DNA from: Bradyrhizobium zhanjiangense
GTDB lineage: Bacteria > Pseudomonadota > Alphaproteobacteria > Rhizobiales > Xanthobacteraceae
Direction: 5' to 3'
NCBI RefSeq assembly: GCF_004114935.1
Contig: NZ_CP022221.1
Span: 1,943,001 to 2,007,000 of the forward strand
Length of the DNA stretch: 64,000 bases
Shown here: positions 45,240-54,164 of the stretch, one piece after another
Numbering within the stretch: position 1 is the first letter of the stretch
Layout: each line of letters starts with the position of its first letter
The notes under the pieces: generated by a model
Seen by the model: the letters and a program-made list of their open reading frames with translations, nothing else
Databases searched by the model: none
Told to the model about the DNA's origin: nothing
Program-made: the position numbers and the translations under genes

Positions 45240-45636
45240 TCCTGAAGATACAAAGGCGGGCCTTCGCCGTTTGAAGCAGGCCATGGTCGACGACGTGCTG
45301 AAGGCGTCCGACCAGGAAGTTCTGGCGCAGTTTGCGGAGGACCTTGGCTCGGCCGAAGCGAACGCGAAACATATGCGCGAAGCCTTCGAGAAAACGATCC
45401 TGCTCGCCAACAAGGACCGTCTTCATGCCGCGCGCGCCGGTGTGGCGGCGGGTAGGGTTCCGAGCTCGGCTCCTGCCATTCCCATCGCCGAGGCCCGCGC
45501 TCGGCTGCGGCAGGTCTTGGCGGCACATGCCGATGACGAGACATTTACCCTGGCGGCGCGAAAAGAAAGCGAACTCACGGACGCCGATGTGCTCGACATG
45601 CTTGAAGCCATGCGCGACCTGGGCCTGATCGAATGA
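45232..45636 (+). CDS. Small acidic helical protein, candidate anti-sigma or antitoxin
   Basis: 134 residues (LRRLKQAMVDDVLKASDQEV, EANAKHMREAFEKTILLANK, AIPIAEARARLRQVLAAHAD, then LTDADVLDMLEAMRDLGLIE). It is largely helical and acidic. It overlaps the sigma-like gene by 8 bases and precedes an ImmA/IrrE peptidase. In other ImmA systems the middle gene is the repressor or antitoxin that the peptidase cleaves, so I suggest it holds the sigma-like factor inactive. That is inference; no anti-sigma domain is recognisable. Confidence 0.5.
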   Translation: MSDPEDTKAGLRRLKQAMVDDVLKASDQEVLAQFAEDLGSAEANAKHMREAFEKTILLANKDRLHAARAGVAAGRVPSSAPAIPIAEARARLRQVLAAHADDETFTLAARKESELTDADVLDMLEAMRDLGLIE

Positions 45637-45646
45637 GGACGACACC

Positions 45647-46402
45647 GTGACGCCGGCGGAAATGCTTCTCCAGGAGCTTGGCGTCACTGACCCGGGCGAG
45701 ATCGACCTCGAAGCCATTGCCCACCACGTAGGCGCGCGCGTCCGATATCGCGCACTGTGTGGCTGTGAAGCCCATATTCTTGGATGCAATGGCGCCGCCG
45801 TTATTACGATCAAGAACGACAGTTCTCCGCGTCGCAAGCGATTTTCCATCGCGCATGAGCTGGGGCATTGGCGCTTTCATCGCGGTAAGACGCTCGTCTG
45901 TCGCGTCGATGACTACAAGCCGCGTGATGCGCTATCGCCGGAGAAGGTGGCAGATAGCTACGCGGCAGATCTCTTAATGCCCAGATATCTCTTTCAACCT
46001 CAGGCACGCGGCCTTGGAAAACTGACTTTTGATATGGTCGACAAGTTGGGCGGAATTTTCAAGACGAGCCTGACCGCGACATCGATTCGTCTCATCGACC
46101 TCGATCACGTGCCGGCCTTCGTTATTTGTCACGGCCCGCGTGGTCGTAAGTGGTTCGCCAGGGCGGCCTGCGTGCCGCGTCACTGGTTTCCACGTGAAGA
46201 CCTCGATCCGGATAGCTTTGCCTTTGGCGTCCAGTTCGGCCGCGGTCCCGATGACCCGGCGCCTCGCAAGATTGACGCTGACGCTTGGTTTGACCGTTCC
46301 GATGCTTCCCGGTTTGTGGTGCGGGAACAAACGGTGCGTATCAGTGAGGATGAAACCCTTAGCCTGGTCATTGTCGAGGACGAGCGCATGCTCGAAGGTT
46401 AG
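45647..46402 (+). CDS. ImmA/IrrE-family zinc metallopeptidase
   Basis: 251 residues from GTG 45647. The zinc site is FSIAHELGHWRFHRG (His70, Glu71, His74) with the downstream SYAADLLMP third-ligand region (family E-x-x-A-x-x-F-A-A-x-L-L-M-P), here partly changed. The C-terminal half (WFARAACVPRHWFPREDLDP) is a possible sensor domain. ImmA/IrrE peptidases cut regulators, usually XRE repressors, after DNA damage or infection. Its position after the sigma-like and acidic genes suggests the acidic protein is its substrate. Well supported as a peptidase; substrate inferred. Confidence 0.88.
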   Translation: MTPAEMLLQELGVTDPGEIDLEAIAHHVGARVRYRALCGCEAHILGCNGAAVITIKNDSSPRRKRFSIAHELGHWRFHRGKTLVCRVDDYKPRDALSPEKVADSYAADLLMPRYLFQPQARGLGKLTFDMVDKLGGIFKTSLTATSIRLIDLDHVPAFVICHGPRGRKWFARAACVPRHWFPREDLDPDSFAFGVQFGRGPDDPAPRKIDADAWFDRSDASRFVVREQTVRISEDETLSLVIVEDERMLEG

Positions 46403-46453
46403 GCCTCTACACTTTGTGACGCGAATATACCGCCAGTCGTCAGCCGAGTTTTC

Positions 46454-47023
46454 ATGCGCTTTACGAAATCGGAAATTCTCGACGAGTTTGCGCGGCAAGA
46501 CCGATGTTATCGGCTGGCCATCATCTCGAGCCACTGGCTCCAAGGCGGTGCTCGGTATAAGCCAAGTGCTGTCGAAGAAGCGCAAGGCCTAAAGATGAAG
46601 GTGCTCGACACGTGGGTGTCTTACTCCGATCTTGCAATGCTACTTGAGCAAGACGCGTCGAGGTTTTCGATCACTACTGACTTTGTGCTTAACCAGCTTC
46701 ATGCACTCATTCGTGTCCCGTTCGAGCTGCTAAGCGACTATTGCGAGGATTTTGATCGCGCGGGCCCCGGAAGTGCGATGGTCGAAAAGCTTCGCGACGC
46801 GGATTGGTACCAATATGCGCGAGCCATCCGAAACACGGTATCGCACAATTTCCGTTTCGATTTTTCGCGATACAAGCCGGAGAAATTCCCCATCACGTGG
46901 CGCTGCATCTCTCTGACTCCGGACCTCGATGGGAAAACCATCACGTTCGAATCGTTCTGGCACAAGTCCGGCTATGAGCTCTTTGTTGCGATGCGGGACT
47001 TTGCCGAGGCTTTGCCAGAGTGA
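46454..47023 (+). CDS. HEPN-like putative RNase, last gene of the sigma/ImmA operon
   Basis: 189 residues, all-helical. YQYARAIRNTVSHNFRFDFS contains RNTVSH, the R-N-x-x-x-H of HEPN nucleases, at about residue 135 after a run of helices (SYSDLAMLLEQDASRF, LNQLHALIRVPFELLSDYCE). It starts 52 bp after the peptidase gene on the same strand, so it is likely in the operon. HEPN proteins are RNases in many toxin and phage-defence systems. The motif is seen; activity and the link to the sigma/ImmA genes are inferred. Confidence 0.6.
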   Translation: MRFTKSEILDEFARQDRCYRLAIISSHWLQGGARYKPSAVEEAQGLKMKVLDTWVSYSDLAMLLEQDASRFSITTDFVLNQLHALIRVPFELLSDYCEDFDRAGPGSAMVEKLRDADWYQYARAIRNTVSHNFRFDFSRYKPEKFPITWRCISLTPDLDGKTITFESFWHKSGYELFVAMRDFAEALPE

Positions 47024-47036
47024 TGATTTGACCAGT

Positions 47037-47627
47037 TCATGATCGTGCGAAGGCGATGAGTGGCCCGAGATCATGGTTGTCGGCGGCCTGAAGCGCTGCA
47101 ATGTAGGCCGTGCGCGTGGTACCGGCTGTCTGCAAGTCGGCGCCGCCCCATGTAAAGCGCCGGCCGCCAAGCTGCACGACCAACACATCAGCAGCCAATC
47201 GTGACCAGCGGCCGTTGCCGTTTGGAAACGGGTGTACGGATACGAGGCGGTGATGGAAGCGAACGGCAAGTTCGTCCGGTGGATACGTGTTGTTCTCGAC
47301 CCAATACCTTGCGTCGTCGAGTACCTGATGCAGTGAAACTTCGATCAAATGCGGCGCGACGCCGAGATTGCGCTCCGTCGTTCGGAATTTTCCAGCCCAG
47401 CGCCAGACACGTTCGAACATGCGCCGGTGCAGGCTCTTGAGAAAACTTTCTCGCGTTGCAACTTTCCGGCGGCTGAATGCCCAACGGTTTGCCGTCGCGA
47501 TGTTCTGCTGCTCGAGTTCGTTTAACTCGCTGCGCAAAGTAATGTGCGTTGGGATAAGATCTTCGCGCTCCTGGGGCGTCAGCGGTGTCGCGTGATCGTC
47601 GGCGGCGTGCAGATCAGTATCAGTCAT
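47037..47627 (-). CDS. Fic-domain AMP transferase (mobile mystery protein B type)
   Basis: 196 residues. The Fic motif is complete: VSVHPFPNGNGRWSRLAADV (H-P-F-x-x-G-N-G-R), preceded by MFERVWRWAGKFRTTERNLG. It matches the protein B half of the mobile mystery pair, found on mobile elements. Fic enzymes transfer AMP or other groups to target proteins. It is coupled to the upstream HTH gene by a 4-base overlap. No inhibitory S/T-x-x-x-E-G motif was identified by eye, so regulation may come from the partner. Confidence 0.88.
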   Translation of the reverse strand: MTDTDLHAADDHATPLTPQEREDLIPTHITLRSELNELEQQNIATANRWAFSRRKVATRESFLKSLHRRMFERVWRWAGKFRTTERNLGVAPHLIEVSLHQVLDDARYWVENNTYPPDELAVRFHHRLVSVHPFPNGNGRWSRLAADVLVVQLGGRRFTWGGADLQTAGTTRTAYIAALQAADNHDLGPLIAFARS

Positions 47628-48076
47628 TCATCATCCCAGAGACGCGCGGGGCGTTTCAATAAATCCTCGATCGCTTGCTCCCGAAGCGCGCGGGCAGCCT
47701 GATTGTCCTCCACGGCCTGGTCCTCAAGCCGCATCGTCTGCTCGATAGCTCGTGATTGCCGCTCAGCGACCTCGGCAGCTCGCTTGGTTACAACTTCTTC
47801 GAGGGGGCGCTCGGGTACAAGCACATAGACCAACCGGCAGCCGAGGGCCTCAGCTGCGCGTTGAAGCGTATTGAGGGTTACACTGCCGCCTTGCTCGGAT
47901 TTTTCAAGTTCCACAATGCGTGGCTGCGAAACGCCTAGCCTCTTGGCATATTGGGCGGTGGTCATGCCGAGTGCGTCGCGGATCGCGCGAATCCAGCCCT
48001 TGGGAGGGCGCTGGGCGTGCGAGAGCGCTCGGAGCGTGGCAAAGCGGTTGTCGAGATGGCGGATGGCGTCTTTCAT
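47624..48076 (-). CDS. XRE-type HTH protein (mobile mystery protein A)
   Basis: 150 residues. After an N-terminal linker (LDNRFATLRALSHAQRPPKG) the HTH reads GMTTAQYAKRLGVSQPRIVE, then GGSVTLNTLQRAAEALGCRL and a long charged C-terminal coiled coil. It is the antitoxin/regulator half of the mobile mystery pair, with Fic protein B immediately downstream. Three operator-like palindromes sit 4 to 85 bp upstream at even 33-bp spacing, so it very probably represses its own operon. Confidence 0.88.
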   Translation of the reverse strand: MKDAIRHLDNRFATLRALSHAQRPPKGWIRAIRDALGMTTAQYAKRLGVSQPRIVELEKSEQGGSVTLNTLQRAAEALGCRLVYVLVPERPLEEVVTKRAAEVAERQSRAIEQTMRLEDQAVEDNQAARALREQAIEDLLKRPARLWDDE

Positions 48077-48079
48077 ACG

Positions 48080-48161
48080 ATAAGATATAGCATATAGTTG
48101 GTTGCTAAATCTATAAGATATACGTTATTATAATTCTGTATGTCGATAAGGTATGCCTTAT
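48080..48161. promoter_or_regulatory. Three evenly spaced 16-bp operator-like palindromes
   Basis: ATAAGATATAGCATAT at 48080-48095, ATAAGATATACGTTAT at 48113-48128 and ATAAGGTATGCCTTAT at 48146-48161. The last is a perfect palindrome and the others share its left half and parts of the right. Starts are exactly 33 bp apart, about three DNA turns, so bound dimers would lie on one face. The block covers the region just before ATG 48076, and a minus-strand TATAAT-like box occurs inside it. Probable binding sites of the adjacent XRE protein. Confidence 0.75.
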
Positions 48162-48290
48162 AGAATATGACTCGTGAAATAGCGCGACCTTTATACCCTT
48201 CAACCGATCAGCCGGGAGCTTAGCCCTATCACAGCCCATTGCAGATGTTCTTGGAACGTTCTAGAAGGCTATTCCCTCACTGACCACGCA

Positions 48291-49880
48291 ATGAAGAAGG
48301 CCACCCCGAAGAAGAAAGCCCCTGTTCAGCTCACTGCCGGAACCGGCTTCCGCAATGAGAACTGCATCGCTGCGCGCCTTCTTCTCGATCTTTTGGCGAG
48401 GACCAACACGCTCGGCGCCGATTTCGGCAAGATTGATCGCTTGCAATGGCAGGGAAGAGACCTGGGCTGGCTTGCAGACGATCTTGTCGTGGAATGCACT
48501 GTTCCTACAGGCAAGCGCTCCGCCGGAATTTCGATCAAAAGCGACCGGCAAGTCACGAGCTCGGGCTTCCCTCCTGATTTTGTTGGCACCGCATGGGCGC
48601 AGTGGTTCGGCGTCAAGACCGAGCGTGTCCTTCGCGGCAGCAACGACGCTGTTGTCCTGATGGTTGGCAGTCTCGCCCATGATGTCGAAGACGCCTGGTC
48701 GAATCTGCTCAGCGACGCCCTGCGCACAACGCCCGACCGCATGCTCGCCCGACTTGCCGAGCCCGTAGCCGCCGATGGTTCACAATCCTCTGCGCTTCAG
48801 CGGGCACTCTTCGCAAGTCTGCGTTGCCCGGAAGAGCTTCGAAACGAAGGTGACGCCAGTGACAACGCCACGATGCAGCTGCTTCGCTGCATACGGTTGA
48901 TGCGCTTCGACTTCGAGACCACGCCATCGCGCGATCATGATCTCGCGATGCGCGACTGCCAGACCGTTCTGCGGTCCGGCGACGCTGACGAGGCAAGGAG
49001 TCTTTGGTCTCGCCTTGTTGTCGTGGCGGACGCCAACCGGGCGGGCGGGTCGATTGATCTGGCAAGCTTGCTTGTTGAGCTGCGTGACGAATTCGATCTG
49101 CATGACCATCCCGACTATCGCCACGATTGGGAAGTTTTGGATCGCTCAAGCCGCGAGCTTATGGCCGATGTTCGCAGCCAGGTTTCCGGCTTGCCACCGC
49201 TGCCTCGCGATGAGGCCCGCGCCAAGGTGCGCGATTGCCTCAACCGGGACCGCGCGTGCTTTCTCGTCGGCGAATCCGGAAGCGGTAAGTCCGCCTTGGC
49301 GAGGCAAATCGGCGAGACGGATTACGGCCGGTGCATATGGTTTGCCGAGACCACGATCGACTGCGACACGGAAGCTGCGTTTGAGCGCGATATCGGCATC
49401 GCCCATCCGCTTTGCGAGATTCTGTCCATCGCATCCGAGCCGTGCTTGATCGTTTTCGACAGCTTTGAACGCTATTCGCCGCGTGCGCAACGCCTCGCGC
49501 ACCGCTGGATGCAGGTGTTGCTCGCCGAAAATGGTCCGAAGCACATCCACGTTCTGATCACGAGCCAGATCGAGCCTGCGCCCAAACTCATCCGGAGCTT
49601 TATCGAGGTCGGCCTGCCACGGGCTCGGCACCACACGACGGAACTCGATCTGCCATCGGCCGACGACATCCAAAGCCTTGTCGCGCCGATCTCAGAGTTG
49701 CAGTGGGCCTCGTTGCGGCCCGAGCTTCGCCCCTTATTGACGAACCTGAAGATCCTGGACTGGCTGGTCGCGGCTGCGCGCAGCGGGAAACCACCTGAGC
49801 AATTGGCTTGTGAGCGAGGGGCTCGATGTAGGGGAACTATGCGCAAAGGAAATAGAGCGGTTTCAGCGCAGCCGTCATGA
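48291..49880 (+). pseudogene. Nuclease-STAND NTPase, truncated by the RIT element
   Basis: About 490 recognisable residues. The N-terminus (GTGFRNENCIAARLLLDLLA, AGISIKSDRQV) resembles a PD-(D/E)XK-type nuclease cap, and the STAND NTPase follows with Walker A FLVGESGSGKSALAR (about residue 322) and Walker B CLIVFDSFERYS (about 384), then the helical ILDWLVAAARSGK. From about 49770 the sequence becomes recombinase DNA read in the wrong frame, so the sensor/repeat C-terminus is lost. Full-length relatives exceed 1000 residues and act as phage sensors of the Avs kind. Truncation is seen directly. Confidence 0.8.
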
Positions 49881-50886
49881 AGCGGGTTACAGTTTTCTTC
49901 GCTCTATCAGAGCGATGCAGCCGATCCTCAGTTACCTGCGCGGTCTTGGGATCGCACCTGCGGCTTTGTTGCCGCCGGCCAGCGGAGTGCTTGAAGCGGC
50001 CCTGGCGCGATACCGAGGTTACTTGATACTTGAACGTGGCATCAAGGATGCGTCAGCGTCCAGGTATATCGAACTGATGCGTCCCTTCCTTCAAACCAGG
50101 GTCTTGCCGGACGGCCTTGCTCTGGACCTTCGAAGCCTGACAGCGGCTGTTGTCATTTCCTTTGTGGTGACAAAGTGCTCCCGCCTCAGCCCTGGGACGG
50201 CCGGGCTGACGGTGACGGCCCTTCGATCACTACTCGGTTTTCTTTACGTCGACGGCGCTATCGATCGGTCGCTGGTGTCTGCGGTACCGACCGTTCCCGG
50301 TCGGCGATTAACCGGATTGCCGAAGGGATTGGCCTCAGACGAAGTGCAGCGCCTTCTGGCGTCCTGCGACACCAGCACCCGAAGTGGCTGTCGTGACTTC
50401 GCGGTCCTGACCATGCTTGTTCGCCTGGGCCTGCGGGCAGGCGAAGTCGCCAAACTGCAACTTGAGCACATCGATTGGCGAGCCGGCGAGATCGTGATTG
50501 CCCACAGCAAGGGCAATCGCACCGAACGATTGCCCTTGCCCGCGGATGTCGGCGAAGCAATCGCGGCTTACTTGCGTCACGGCCGTCCCGCAAGCACGCA
50601 AGGCCGCACAGTGTTTGCACGGATCACGGCTCCGCATCATGCTCTCACCACTGGCGCGGTAACGCAGATTGTTCGCCACGCTGGCGAACGGTGCGGCTTT
50701 GAACCGATCCATGCTCACCGGCTGCGTCACACCGCGGCGACTCTGATGCTACGCGGCGGTGCATCGCTGCCCGAGATCGGACAACTCCTGCGCCACCGCA
50801 ACGCTATTACGACATCGATTTACGCCAAGGTCGGTCGCGATGCTCTGCGGTCGATCGCCCGCCCTTGGCCGGGAGACGTCGCATGA
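49810..50886 (+). CDS. Tyrosine recombinase, first of a RIT trio
   Basis: 358 residues from GTG 49810, but homology-like sequence (LRAAGNHLSNWLVSEGLDVG) starts at about 49774 in the same open frame, so the true 5' end may lie upstream or be lost at the junction with the STAND gene. Catalytic elements are present: LGLRAGEVAKL (Arg), HAHRLRHTAA (His-x-x-Arg), LLRHRNAITTSIYAKV (His and Tyr). Three tandem overlapping recombinases of three subfamilies define RIT elements, which probably act together. This is the only member of the trio without an obvious lesion. Confidence 0.88.
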   Translation: MSEGLDVGELCAKEIERFQRSRHEAGYSFLRSIRAMQPILSYLRGLGIAPAALLPPASGVLEAALARYRGYLILERGIKDASASRYIELMRPFLQTRVLPDGLALDLRSLTAAVVISFVVTKCSRLSPGTAGLTVTALRSLLGFLYVDGAIDRSLVSAVPTVPGRRLTGLPKGLASDEVQRLLASCDTSTRSGCRDFAVLTMLVRLGLRAGEVAKLQLEHIDWRAGEIVIAHSKGNRTERLPLPADVGEAIAAYLRHGRPASTQGRTVFARITAPHHALTTGAVTQIVRHAGERCGFEPIHAHRLRHTAATLMLRGGASLPEIGQLLRHRNAITTSIYAKVGRDALRSIARPWPGDVA

Positions 50887-51806
50887 ACGCTCTCCGCAAG
50901 GCTCTCGCAGACTACTTTGTGGTTCGCCGCGCCCTCGGCTTTAAGCTCTATCGAGCCGAGAAGCTCCTCGGTCAGTTTCTCACCTTCGTCGAGGATCGCG
51001 GCGAAGATCATCTGACAACCGAGGCGGCGCTCGCTTGGGCGACACTCCCTAAGCGCGGTCGAACCTGGGCGTTTGCCCGGCTTTCCGTTGTTCGCCGCTT
51101 CGCTAAGCACCTGCGCGGGATCGACCCCGCGACCGAGGTGCCCTCGACACACTTGCTGGTGCAGCAAAAAGGCCGAGCCACCCCCTACCTATATTCGGAG
51201 TCGGATATCGCGGCCCTCATCGCCGCAGCCGGGACGCTGCGGACACCGCACCGAGTCGCGACATTTCGGACATTGATCGCTTTGCTTGCAGTGACCGGAA
51301 TGCGGGTTGGGGAAGCGATCGGCCTCGACCGCGACGATTTTGACCCCGTCATTGGACTACTCATCATTCGGAACGCAAAGTTCGGCAAGTCTCGCCAATT
51401 GCCGCTGCATCCGAGCACCGTAGCTGCACTGGTTGATTATCTGCGTCGAGACGACCGTCCGAAAAACTCGTCGAATACGCCGGCACTGCTGGTCACTACG
51501 GTTGGCACCAGGCTCCACTACATGAGTGTCCAGCCCGTCTTTCGTCAAATTGTCGACCGCGCCGGCCTCAAGCCGCGCTCGGCGTCATGCCGTCCGAGGC
51601 TGCATGACCTACGGCATGGATTTGCCGTCAATACCATCCTTGACGGATATCGAGATGGCAGGGAGCCGGGGAACCGGATCGCGTTGCTGTAGACCTACCT
51701 CGGCCACGTCGATCCTGTCAGCACATACTGGTATCTCTCGGCTGCGCCAGAGTTGCTGACGCTGGTTGGTAATCATTTGGAGCGGCACCTCGGAGGTGCC
51801 GCATGA
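50883..51806 (+). pseudogene. Tyrosine recombinase, second of the RIT trio, with amber stop
   Basis: It starts at ATG 50883, overlapping the first gene (ATGA). It has TGMRVGEAIGL (Arg), HDLRHGFAVN (His-x-x-Arg), then an in-frame TAG at 51690-51692 in place of the Ser that usually precedes TYLGH. After the stop the frame continues TYLGHVDPVSTYWYLSAAPE with the catalytic Tyr, and ends at 51806. A single TCG-to-TAG change would explain it. The truncated product lacks the nucleophile and is inactive. Confidence 0.85.
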
Positions 51807-52790
51807 CCGCACTTGCCCCAACCCTGCAAGCGTTCTTCACGGAACGCCTGATACGTCAGCGCCAGGCTAGTCCCCATACACTTGCGGCTTACCGGGACAC
51901 GCTGCGGCTGCTGCTCGTCTTCGCGTCCGCGAGGAAGGACGTCGAGCCGTCGAAGCTGGACATCGACGATCTTGATGCGCCGCTCATCGGCGCCTTCCTC
52001 GACCATCTTGAGAAGCAGCGGGAAAATAGTGCGCGCACCCGCAACGCTCGACTTGCGGCCGTCCGTTCGCTGTTCCGGTACGCAGCGCTTCGACATCCCG
52101 AGCATGCCGCGGTAATCGAGCGCGTGCTCGCCATTCCACGCAAGCGATTCGACCGAAGGCTGGTCACCTTCCTGATCGAACCTGAACTCGATGCGCTGTT
52201 CCGCGCGCCCGACCGCTCGACCTGGACCGGGCGGCGCAACCATACCTTGCTTACGCTCGCGGCTCAAACGGGTCTGCGTGCGTCAGAATTGATCGGCCTT
52301 CGCATCAGCGATGTTCATCTCGGCACTGGCGCGCATGTCAGTTGCATGGGGAAAGGACGGAAGTTGCGGATCACACCGATTACCTCGGGCATGGTCGCCC
52401 TCCTGCGTGTTTGGCTCGTCGAGCGCGCTGGTCAACCGGGGGAGCCACTCTTTGTCACCCAGTCGGGGACGTCACTCAGCCGTGACGCCGTTGAACATCG
52501 GCTTGCCAAATACATTCAGATAGCCACCCGCGCCTGTCCATCTGGGACAGAAAACCATCAGCATGCATGTGTTGCGTCATAGCGCCGCGATGCGACTGCT
52601 GCGGGCGGGAGTTGAGACTTCGGTGATAGCACTTTGGCTCGGCCATGAGCAGGTCGAAACCACCCACATCTACCTACAAGCTGATATGGGAATCAAGGAA
52701 CGCGCACTGGCGGCGACAGCTCCAGCGGTAGCCACTCCCGGTCGTTTTCGACCGAACGACAAGCTTCTCGCATTTCTGGAGGCACTGTGA
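51803..52790 (+). pseudogene. Tyrosine recombinase, third of the RIT trio, frameshifted
   Basis: It starts at ATG 51803, overlapping gene two. The body has TGLRASELIGL (Arg) and GKGRKLRITPI. After RACPS a missing base near 52540 breaks the frame; the other frame continues TISMHVLRHSAAMRLLRAG, LWLGHEQVETTHIYLQAD with the His-x-x-Arg, His and Tyr, and ends at 52790. With one corrected base it would be a complete recombinase of about 328 residues. As it stands the element lacks two of three recombinases. Confidence 0.85.
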
Positions 52791-52872
52791 TTATGCCGAC
52801 TCCATCGCAGCGATCGCCGCCGCCTGAGCCCGTTCTGAGCCAATGGTCGGCATAATCCAGAGGTCGGCATAG
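52791..52872. repeat. Right-end repeats of the RIT element
   Basis: TTATGCCGAC at 52791-52800 is inverted as GTCGGCATAA at 52846-52855, and GTCGGCATAG recurs at 52863-52872. They lie right after the third recombinase stop, where RIT elements carry terminal repeats. I found no matching GTCGGCATA near the left junction at 49.77 kb, which suggests the left end is lost or altered. Confidence 0.65.
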
Positions 52873-52889
52873 TAAAGATTGCACATCGG

Positions 52890-53339
52890 TCAGGATTCGG
52901 TTCGAGGGTGGCGCGGCTGCCACGTCAACTGTAGCAGAGTCGCGGATGGACGCCGGCCCGCCATGGCGCATTTGCGGCAGCGCAGCCGGCTGGCGAGATC
53001 GTACACGAAGGTGGTCGGCGGGTGCTTCATCGCCGCGAGGTCCACGTCGCTCGGCGTCTTGCAGCGCACGCACCTGATCTCCAGCCAGGGGAAGCCTCCG
53101 TTCACGGCTTGATCGATGGTCGGCGACGGATCGATCGGTTCGCCGTCACTCCACATCCGTTCATTCCAGCTTTCGCAAAGCAGCCTATCGGCTTGCTGGA
53201 TCATCGCCTCGCCTTTGGCCCGCATCTCCGCCGATTGGGTCGCCAGGATGTTAGCCATTGCGCGTGCCTTGCCGAGCTCTTTCGCCAGAGCCTTGCGATC
53301 GCCGCCCGACAGCGGCGTGGGGTGATACTTCGAGGCCAT
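52890..53339 (-). CDS. Zinc-ribbon-like small protein of unknown function
   Basis: 149 residues (MASKYHPTPLSGGDRKALAK, helical middle MANILATQSAEMRAKGEAM). LEIRCVRCKTPSDVDLAAMK then FVYDLASRLRCRKCAM forms two C-x-x-C pairs about 30 residues apart, a likely zinc ribbon. It lies downstream of a second cysteine-pair gene on the same strand. Unknown function. Confidence 0.55.
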   Translation of the reverse strand: MASKYHPTPLSGGDRKALAKELGKARAMANILATQSAEMRAKGEAMIQQADRLLCESWNERMWSDGEPIDPSPTIDQAVNGGFPWLEIRCVRCKTPSDVDLAAMKHPPTTFVYDLASRLRCRKCAMAGRRPSATLLQLTWQPRHPRTES

Positions 53340-53385
53340 CCGGACATCCAGGCGCAAAGAGAACGGATCGGCAAATCCAGAGCGG

Positions 53386-53754
53386 CTACAGCGACTCGAA
53401 CGCGGGCCAGCACCCGTCTTCTTCATGCCTGCCGGTGCGCTGCTGGCAGGTGTTGTCCAGCAACCGCTGCGCGACGTCCTTCCAGAGCGCGTTGGCGCCA
53501 TACAAGCGGACGGCATCGGCGGTCTGGATTTCCACGGTCCGCTCGCAGCGGCGGCAGGAGACACGCAGCACGTGACGCTGAATCTCGGAAAGACGTCGCA
53601 GCCGCATCTGGCCCTCGATCGTGCCGGCGCGAGGGTCTTTGAGGACCGATTCCCAGTATTCGGCCGGGAGGGAGGCGTCGGGATCCGCAGCGGAAGGGCT
53701 CGGCCTACGGGCGGCTTCAGCGGCCAGCTTTTCCATCTGCTTTGGGGTCGGCAT
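53386..53754 (-). CDS. Small cysteine-pair protein of unknown function
   Basis: 122 residues (MPTPKQMEKLAAEAARRPSP, LSEIQRHVLRVSCRRCERTV, ADAVRLYGANALWKDVAQRL, then NTCQQRTGRHEEDGCW). The C-x-x-C and C...C pairs suggest metal binding. It precedes the zinc-ribbon-like gene by about 46 bp on the same strand, so the two may form an operon. Function unknown. Confidence 0.5.
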   Translation of the reverse strand: MPTPKQMEKLAAEAARRPSPSAADPDASLPAEYWESVLKDPRAGTIEGQMRLRRLSEIQRHVLRVSCRRCERTVEIQTADAVRLYGANALWKDVAQRLLDNTCQQRTGRHEEDGCWPAFESL

Positions 53755-53912
53755 GCGCCAGCTCGCGAGTCGGTCATGCCCGAATTAGAACATAACAGGA
53801 ACAAATGTCGAGTCCGTCCGAGGGCCTGGATCAGAAAAATCGGCCTGTCGGACGGATCGGGATGTCGGAACCAAGGCAAGCCGTCCGGCATCAGTAATGG
53901 AGTTCCCCCGCG

Positions 53913-54164
53913 ATGGCCCCCCGCGCCAACTGGAAAGGCTTTCTTCGTCTCTCCCTCGTCACCTGTCCGGTCGCGCTCTATCCGGCCATCTCAGAATCCG
54001 AAAAGGTCTCCTTCAACCAGCTGAACAGAAAGACCGGCCATCGGATCAAGTACGCCAAGGTCGACGCCGACACCGGCGAGGAGGTCGACAACGAGGACAT
54101 TGTCAAAGGCTACAAGGTCGACACCGATACCTTCATCGAGGTGACCAAGGAGGAGCTTGCATAG
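53913..54164 (+). pseudogene. ku: Ku NHEJ protein, N-terminal remnant
   Basis: 83 residues (MAPRANWKGFLRLSLVTCPV, ALYPAISESEKVSFNQLNRK, TGHRIKYAKVDADTGEEVDN) that match the start of bacterial Ku up to about E-E-L, where the frame stops at 54164. A full Ku is about 260-300 residues, and the DNA-encircling core and C-terminus are missing. DNA after the stop is unrelated. It cannot bridge DNA ends, so the neighbouring ligases would need another Ku. Confidence 0.85.
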
